A DNA stretch of 37,328 bases from an uncultured Desulfovibrio sp. (lineage in GTDB: Bacteria > Desulfobacterota > Desulfovibrionia > Desulfovibrionales > Desulfovibrionaceae). Shown here piece by piece: positions 32,736 to 37,328 of this stretch. The notes under the pieces are model-generated. The model made no database searches, was not told the origin of the DNA, and saw only the letters and a program-made list of their open reading frames with translations. The stretch spans positions 1 to 37,328 of the forward strand of contig NZ_CALVHE010000019.1 in NCBI RefSeq assembly GCF_944327235.1. Direction: 5' to 3'. The position numbers and the translations under genes are program-made. Position 1 is the first letter of the stretch. Each line of letters opens with the position of its first letter.

Positions 32736-33047
32736 ATGAGTCAGAACAACGACGGCCCTGCCCGGGACACTCTGCCGGAAGTCACCTTTTCCACCTTCAT
32801 CATGTCGCTGGCTTCCGCGGCGCTGGTGCAACTTGGCGAGGTGCCCAATCCCGAGACCGGCGTTCAGGCCACTCATCCCCGTCTTGCCCGCCATAGCATC
32901 GATATGCTGGAAATGTTGCACCGCAAGACCACGCAAGGTCTGGATGAACAGGAGCGCAAGCTGCTGGAGAGCCTGCTCTACGAACTACGCATGAAATATG
33001 TCCTGAAATGCGACTCACCGGGCGATCCGGGACAGCCAACGGCCTGA
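32736..33047 (+). CDS. DUF1844 protein
   Basis: A 103-aa soluble, mostly helical protein with AAGGA upstream of the ATG at 32736, which fixes the start over the frame opening at 32580. The conserved core is VTFSTFIMSLASAALVQLGE, followed by LARHSIDMLEMLHRKTTQGL and LLESLLYELRMKYV, the usual pattern of DUF1844. Function is unknown in the family. It is followed by about 60 bases and then copy B of the three-hairpin element. Confidence 0.85.
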   Translation: MSQNNDGPARDTLPEVTFSTFIMSLASAALVQLGEVPNPETGVQATHPRLARHSIDMLEMLHRKTTQGLDEQERKLLESLLYELRMKYVLKCDSPGDPGQPTA

Positions 33048-33105
33048 GGCCGATCGAAAGCCATGCGGACGATCTGTCTGGAACGATGTGCCCAGCGGGG
33101 CCACG

Positions 33106-33257
33106 AGAGCGTTTCACCTTTGAGAAAGGTGAAACGCGAGGCGGCGGCACAGCGCCTCCCGGCCCAAACCAAGCGGAAAAACAGCGTTTTTTTCCGCGAA
33201 ATGCCTGACCATATGGTTTGAAACGCAAAGCGTTTCAAACTGGAAATGCTCCGAAAG
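33106..33257 (+). repeat. Dispersed three-hairpin element, copy B
   Basis: Homologous to 1652-1801 and better preserved. Hairpin 1: GCGTTTCACCTTT (33109-33121) with AAAGGTGAAACGC (33125-33137), a perfect 13-bp stem and 3-base loop. Hairpin 2: GCGGAAAAA (33173-33181) with TTTTTCCGC (33189-33197). Hairpin 3: GTTTGAAACGC (33216-33226) with GCGTTTCAAAC (33230-33240), perfect 11 bp. The motif GCGTTTCA recurs at both ends in inverted and direct forms. Confidence 0.8.
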
Positions 33258-33341
33258 ACCGTCGGCATGGCTCCGCCATATTGCCGAGACGCCACGACGC
33301 GTCCCTGCCAACGTAACCCTCATACCAAAGGAGCGACCCCC

Positions 33342-34397
33342 ATGCCTGACATGATTCGCGCCGGTCTTGTGGGCATTACCGGCTATACCGGAATGGAACT
33401 TGCCCGCCTGCTGGCAAACCATCCTTGTATGCGTCTGAACATGGCCTGTTCCCGGGCCGAGGCCGGACGCCGCCTCGGTGAATTCTATCCCTTCCTGGAA
33501 CGCCTCTCCGGGTCGGAAGTGGTGATCACGGAATATGAGCCGCGCCGTATGGCGCGTGAGTGCAATGTGGTCTTTCTGGCCGTCCCGCACGGCAAGGCCA
33601 TGGAAATGGCCGCCGACCTCGTCAACGAAGGGACAAAGGTCGTGGATCTGTCCGCCGACTTCCGCCTGCGGGATGTGGACGTGTACGAACAGTGGTATGT
33701 GCCGCATACGCGCAGGGAATTCCTCCCTCAGGCCGTCTACGGCCTGCCGGAACTGTACGCCGCCGAGGCCGCCAAGACCTATCTGATCGCCAATCCCGGC
33801 TGTTACCCCACTTCGGCCATCCTGGGCCTGTACGCCGCCTTCAAGAATGACTTCATCGAGGCCGAGGACATCGTTATCGACGCCAAGTCAGGCACGACCG
33901 GCGCCGGACGGAAAGGCGTCGTGCCGTCCCTGTTCTGCGAAGTGGCGGACACCTTCCGGGCCTACGGCCTCGGCAAGCATCGTCATACGCCGGAGATCGA
34001 ACAAGAAGTCTCCCTGCTGGCGGGCAAGCCGGTAACGCTTTCCTTCAATCCGCACCTCGTCCCCATGAATCGCGGCATCCTGTCCACCATCTATACCAAA
34101 CTCAAACAGCCGGGCACCACACTGGATGATGTACACGCCGCCTACGTCCGCACCTGGGCCGGCAGCCGCTGGGTACGCATCCTGCCCAAGGGATGTCTGC
34201 CGGAGACCCGCAATGTCCGCGGCACCATGTTCTGCGATATCGGCCTTGTGGTCGATCCGCGCACGTCACGTCTCATCATCGTCTCCGCCATCGACAACCT
34301 CTGCCGAGGCGCGTCCGGGCAGGCCATCGCCAATGCCAATCTCATGTGCGGCCTGCCGGTGGAGACCGGGCTGCAACTGGCCCCCCTCATGCCGTAG
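33342..34397 (+). CDS. argC: N-acetyl-gamma-glutamyl-phosphate reductase
   Basis: A 351-aa NADPH-dependent enzyme of arginine synthesis that reduces N-acetylglutamyl phosphate to the semialdehyde. AAAGGAG precedes the ATG at 33342; the longer frame from 33246 begins inside the dispersed repeat and is rejected. The N-terminal dinucleotide-binding region is AGLVGITGYTGMELARLL. The catalytic Cys154 is in ANPGCYPTSAILGLY, and the C-terminal His motif is GKHRHTPEIEQE. FNPHLVPMNRGILSTIY is also typical. No other arg genes lie in the window. A G/C-rich inverted repeat follows the stop. Confidence 0.95.
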   Translation: MPDMIRAGLVGITGYTGMELARLLANHPCMRLNMACSRAEAGRRLGEFYPFLERLSGSEVVITEYEPRRMARECNVVFLAVPHGKAMEMAADLVNEGTKVVDLSADFRLRDVDVYEQWYVPHTRREFLPQAVYGLPELYAAEAAKTYLIANPGCYPTSAILGLYAAFKNDFIEAEDIVIDAKSGTTGAGRKGVVPSLFCEVADTFRAYGLGKHRHTPEIEQEVSLLAGKPVTLSFNPHLVPMNRGILSTIYTKLKQPGTTLDDVHAAYVRTWAGSRWVRILPKGCLPETRNVRGTMFCDIGLVVDPRTSRLIIVSAIDNLCRGASGQAIANANLMCGLPVETGLQLAPLMP

Positions 34398-34424
34398 AGC
34401 GTGGCGACCAGACAGGTGGCCTGT

Positions 34425-34516
34425 TCTTTTTTGGGGGGAAGGGGAACTCCCTCGCGTCGCGCGGGAGGGGGGGCCTCTCCCCCCAAGCCCCTCCCCCAGC
34501 GCGCTTTTTCAGGGGG
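34425..34516 (+). repeat. G/C-rich inverted-repeat element, copy 1 (after argC)
   Basis: Starts with a T run, then TTGGGGGGA (34431-34439) and ends with TCCCCCCAA (34478-34486), followed by GCCCCTCCCCCAGCGCGCTT and a T run. The same order of blocks (CCCTCGC, CCCCCCAAGCCCC, CCCCAGCGCGCTTTT) occurs at 35810-35981. It may serve as the argC terminator. Confidence 0.6.
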
Positions 34517-34649
34517 AACATACCGTGTTCGACGTTCTGCGCTTCCCTGCGATAAGCCTTCGCCACGCAGGTTGGAAGAAGGACGACCGCAAGGCCCCAT
34601 CCTTTGCTGAAGGATCACCAACCCAGTTTTTTCCTGAGGAACCAGCATC

Positions 34650-35798
34650 ATGGCGGAACAGCCCACATCCCCGAACCCAGCTTTCGACAATCCGTCCTCC
34701 CGCCTGACCGCCGCCCTGCGGGACCCGCAGCTTTGCCGCAGCCTGCTGGATCGTCTGCAGGCGGCGCTCGACGGCCGCAGCCTGCGCTTCATGGAAGTCT
34801 GCGGCACGCATACCGTTTCCATCTTCCAAAGCGGCCTGCGCTCACTGCTCCCGGAACAGGTGCTGCATCTTTCCGGGCCGGGCTGTCCCGTCTGCGTCAC
34901 CCATGATGCGGAAGTGGCCGCCTTTCTCGATCTTGCCGGGCGTGACGGCATCATCCTGGCCACCTTCGGCGATCTGCTCCGCGTGCCTGGCCCCGGCGGC
35001 AAGAGCCTCAAGCACGCCAAGGCTCAGGGAGCGCGCGTCGAGATCGTCTACTCGCCGTTGGATGCGCTGACGCTGGCCGCTGAACATCCCAATGATATGG
35101 TGGTGTTTTTGGGCATCGGCTTTGAGACCACCGCCCCCACGGTGGCCGCTACCATCCTGACCGCACAACAACGCGGACTGGACAACTTCAGCGTGCTTTC
35201 CCTGCACAAGCTCGTCCCCCCCGCCCTGCGCGCACTGCTGGACGATCCGCAGCAGCAGGAACAGCCTATCGAAGCCTTCCTGCTGCCGGGCCATGTCTCC
35301 ACCATCCTCGGTCTGGCCCCGTATGCTTTCCTTGCTGGGGAATACCACGTCCCCGCCGTTGTGGGAGGCTTTGAACCGGCGGACATCCTGCTGGCCCTCT
35401 GCCTCATGGCCGAACAACGGCGTGACGGCCGGGCCGAGGTGGTCAACGCCTATGCCCGCGCCGTGGACGATGGCGGGAACCCTCGCGCCCGTGCTCTGCT
35501 GGAGCAATGTTTCCAGCCTGCCGACGCTCTGTGGCGGGGCATCGGCCGCATCCCGCAAAGCGGTCTGGCCCTGCGTGAGGAATTTGCCCGCTTCGACGCC
35601 ATGCGCCGTCTGGATCTGCACCTGCCCGACGTACCGCCTTTGCCCGGCTGCCGCTGCGGTCAGGTCCTCAAGGGACGCCTCACTCCGCCGCAATGCCCAC
35701 TCTTCGGCAAAGCCTGCACGCCGGCAACACCTGTCGGCCCGTGCATGGTCTCCACCGAGGGCAGTTGCGCGGCCTATTTCAAGTATGTCCGGAACTAG
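34650..35798 (+). CDS. hypD: Hydrogenase maturation protein HypD
   Basis: A 382-aa iron-sulfur protein that, with HypC, carries the Fe(CN)2CO group during [NiFe]-hydrogenase assembly. GAGGA lies upstream of the ATG. Conserved motifs in order: RFMEVCGTHTVSIFQSGLR, LSGPGCPVCVTHD, GIGFETTAPTVA, LLPGHVSTILG and, at the C-terminus, GCRCGQVLKGRLTPPQCPLF followed by GKACTPATPVGPCMV, which supplies the cluster cysteines. All signature cysteines appear present. The gap to argC (about 250 bases) holds the inverted-repeat element and no gene. Confidence 0.96.
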   Translation: MAEQPTSPNPAFDNPSSRLTAALRDPQLCRSLLDRLQAALDGRSLRFMEVCGTHTVSIFQSGLRSLLPEQVLHLSGPGCPVCVTHDAEVAAFLDLAGRDGIILATFGDLLRVPGPGGKSLKHAKAQGARVEIVYSPLDALTLAAEHPNDMVVFLGIGFETTAPTVAATILTAQQRGLDNFSVLSLHKLVPPALRALLDDPQQQEQPIEAFLLPGHVSTILGLAPYAFLAGEYHVPAVVGGFEPADILLALCLMAEQRRDGRAEVVNAYARAVDDGGNPRARALLEQCFQPADALWRGIGRIPQSGLALREEFARFDAMRRLDLHLPDVPPLPGCRCGQVLKGRLTPPQCPLFGKACTPATPVGPCMVSTEGSCAAYFKYVRN

Positions 35799-35809
35799 GG
35801 GCTGTTAGC

Positions 35810-35981
35810 TTGTTTGGGGAGAAGGGGGCCCCCTCGCTCTGCTGTCGATGCCCGTAAGGCTCCTGCGTCGCCTAACGGGCACGGCCCTGCGGGCCGCCCG
35901 TCGGGTCGCTGCCTGCGCGGAAGGTGTCCCCCTTCCCCCCAAGCCCCCCATCCCTTCCCCAGCGCGCTTTTATCAGGGATG
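35810..35981 (+). repeat. G/C-rich inverted-repeat element, copy 2 (after hypD)
   Basis: Outer arms TTGGGGAGAAGGGGG (35814-35828) and CCCCCTTCCCCCCAA (35928-35942) pair with one mismatch. Inside are GCCCGT...ACGGGC (around 35850-35880) and CGGCCC-TGC-GGGCCG hairpins. It ends with CCCCAGCGCGCTTTTATCAG, shared with copy 1. The start is 12 bases after the hypD stop. Confidence 0.6.
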
Positions 35982-36036
35982 AAGCGGGCTATGCAGGAAA
36001 CATTTCTCCACAAGCATACGAGAGAGACATGTGGAG

Positions 36037-36065
36037 TTAACATATTTATTTACAGAAATTATCAT
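36037..36065 (+). promoter_or_regulatory. Promoter of hypE
   Basis: TTAACA (36037-36042), 17 bp of A/T-rich spacer, TATCAT (36060-36065). It lies in a locally A+T-rich stretch after the inverted-repeat element, so hypE can be transcribed separately from hypD. Confidence 0.65.
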
Positions 36066-36122
36066 AAAACCCGCATAACGGATCCAGAGGGATACCCCAC
36101 AGCCTTTAACCCTGTCAGAGAA

Positions 36123-37163
36123 ATGCTTATGGATGACTGCATTCTACTGGATGCCGGAAGCGGCGGTCGCGCCTCGCAACGCCTCATCAGCCAGTGCTTC
36201 CGGCACCATTTTGCCAACCCCCTCCTTGACCGCATGGACGATGCCGCCCTGCTGCCCGTATCGCCCGCCCATGACAAACCGCTGGCCATGAGCACGGACT
36301 CCTACACCGTCACGCCTCTTTTTTTCCCCGGCGGCAGCATCGGCACTCTTGCCGTGCACGGTACCGTCAATGATGTGAGTATGCTGGGCGGCGACGTGCG
36401 CTATCTGAGCTGCGCCTTCATCATAGAGGAAGGGCTCCCCCTCGCCACTCTGGACAGGGTAGCCGCCGATATGGCAGCCGCCGCTCAGGAGGCCGGGATA
36501 CAGATCGTCACCGGAGACACCAAGGTGGTGCAACGCGGAGCCTGCGATCAGCTGTTCATCAACACCACGGGCATCGGCCACCTGCTCGTGCAGCCGGAAC
36601 CGTCCGGACATCGGGCCCGCCCGGGCGATGCGGTTCTGGTGAGCGGCGCTGTTGGCGATCACGGCCTGACCATCATGGGCAGTCGGGAAGGTCTTTCCTT
36701 CCTGACTGACGTGCGCTCCGACTCCGCTCCGCTCAACGGTCTTGTCCGTGCCGTTTTCGCCGCTGCGGAAGCGGCTGGTATGCCAGGAGAAGTCCATGTG
36801 CTACGCGACCCCACCCGCGGCGGGCTGGCCACCACCCTCAACGAGATCGCTGAACAATCCGGCGTCAGCATCGAACTGGACGAGCAGGCCATCCCTGTCC
36901 ATGAAGCCGTCCGCAACGGCTGTTCCTTCCTTGGTCTTGATCCGCTCTATCTGGCCAATGAGGGCAAATGCCTCTGCATCGTGCCCGAAAGTTTGGCTGA
37001 TACCGTGCTGGAAGCCATGCGCGCCACGCCTTACGGTCGGGAGGCCGCCTGCATCGGCACTGTCGGTGATGAGCGTGCCGGACAAGTCGTCCTGCGAACC
37101 CTCATCGGCGGGCAGCGCCTGCTCGGTATGCTGGAAGGAGCGCAGTTGCCGCGAATCTGCTGA
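36123..37163 (+). CDS. hypE: Hydrogenase maturation protein HypE
   Basis: About 346 aa. HypE dehydrates the thiocarbamoyl group received from HypF on its C-terminal Cys, giving the cyanide ligand of [NiFe] hydrogenase. The C-terminus PRIC with the acceptor Cys is intact. Other family motifs: LLDAGSGGRASQRLI, LAMSTDSYTVTPLFFPGG, GTLAVHGTVNDVSMLGG, VTGDTKVVQRG and VLRDPTRGGLATTLNEIAEQ. The frame is open far upstream (to 35814) but through the repeat element. The start is the ATG at 36123 or the in-frame ATG at 36129, both near AGAGAA; homology begins right after. It is separated from hypD by 324 bases and has its own promoter. Confidence 0.94.
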   Translation: MLMDDCILLDAGSGGRASQRLISQCFRHHFANPLLDRMDDAALLPVSPAHDKPLAMSTDSYTVTPLFFPGGSIGTLAVHGTVNDVSMLGGDVRYLSCAFIIEEGLPLATLDRVAADMAAAAQEAGIQIVTGDTKVVQRGACDQLFINTTGIGHLLVQPEPSGHRARPGDAVLVSGAVGDHGLTIMGSREGLSFLTDVRSDSAPLNGLVRAVFAAAEAAGMPGEVHVLRDPTRGGLATTLNEIAEQSGVSIELDEQAIPVHEAVRNGCSFLGLDPLYLANEGKCLCIVPESLADTVLEAMRATPYGREAACIGTVGDERAGQVVLRTLIGGQRLLGMLEGAQLPRIC

Positions 37164-37282
37164 AGAAGGTGGGGAAAGGGGCGGCACTTGAGAAGCTTTC
37201 CCTCTTCCCCCCATCTCACCTCTCCAACTTTTGCCGCTGCCGGGCATCGTAACTCTAGGTGGTGTCGTCAAATTAAATAGTA
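37164..37282. other. Region after hypE
   Basis: Contains an imperfect G-rich/C-rich inverted repeat (GGTGGGGAAAGGGG near 37167-37180 with CCCTCTTCCCCCC near 37201-37213), a probable terminator-like structure. From about 37258 the sequence changes to A+T-rich. Confidence 0.4.
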
Positions 37283-37291
37283 TGTTATAAT
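37283..37291 (+). promoter_or_regulatory. Extended -10 promoter at right edge
   Basis: TGTTATAAT fits TGn plus a perfect TATAAT (37286-37291). No good -35 is seen at 17 bp. It drives the gene starting at 37320. Confidence 0.55.
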
Positions 37292-37319
37292 CTCTTCACT
37301 TACAATGAGGAGAGACTAT

Positions 37320-37328
37320 ATGGCGGCA
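37320..37328 (+). CDS. Start of a gene cut by the window edge
   Basis: ATG at 37320 with GAGGAGA (37307-37313) at good spacing; only three codons (Met-Ala-Ala) are visible. The strong promoter and shift to A+T-rich sequence could mark a mobile element, but the product cannot be told. Confidence 0.4.

Noticed and set aside
33246..33341. N-terminal extension of ArgC
   Set aside because: The extra codons fall inside the dispersed hairpin element; a good ribosome site and family homology support the ATG at 33342.
35814..36122. N-terminal extension of HypE
   Set aside because: The extension would translate the inverted-repeat element and the promoter; homology starts at about 36129.

Overview
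The window looks like chromosomal DNA of a G+C-rich member of the Desulfovibrionaceae (Desulfovibrio in the broad sense). This rests on the gene set and style: a large Gly/Asp-repeat autotransporter, flagellar genes behind sigma-54-type -24/-12 promoters, a CarD/CdnL regulator next to rho, a radical-SAM/DUF2344 fusion, hypD-hypE and DUF1844. Species cannot be fixed from sequence reading alone.

Layout. 1-1653: 3' end of an autotransporter (the start lies outside the window), followed by a dispersed 150-bp three-hairpin element and a strong orphan terminator. 2062-4170: a small exported Cys-motif protein (minus strand) and a PAS-GAF-GGDEF diguanylate cyclase. 4286-9830: a flagellar hook operon, fliK-flgD-flgE, behind a sigma-54-like promoter; FlgE is very large and FlgD has a Gly-Asp tail. 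9831-11999: about 2.2 kb without a credible gene, dominated by three direct tandem copies of a ~527-bp unit whose long identical stretches flank a short, strongly variable, hairpin-forming window. 12000-12950: flagellin, with its own near-consensus sigma-54 promoter. 13095-18115: rnc (minus), an unknown 113-aa protein, a radical SAM fusion protein, a GDSL hydrolase and a 76-aa protein. 18270-20404: carD and rho. 20526-21299: an A+T-rich PAS-only gene. 21485-23002: mgtE (minus). 23063-32644: a long co-directional run, nadC-nadA-nadB (de novo NAD synthesis), two related membrane-anchored proteins of unknown function, an RlmI-like methyltransferase and a class-V aminotransferase. 32736-37163: DUF1844 protein, a second copy of the three-hairpin element, argC, hypD and hypE; two G/C-rich inverted-repeat elements follow argC and hypD. 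The right edge holds an extended -10 promoter and the first codons of another gene.

The genes are mostly core metabolism and motility. The most unusual content is non-coding: the tandem array between flgE and flagellin, and two dispersed hairpin families placed directly after stop codons. No CRISPR array, tRNA, rRNA, integrase or complete insertion sequence was seen. Promoters, terminators and RNA structures were found by eye and are predictions.
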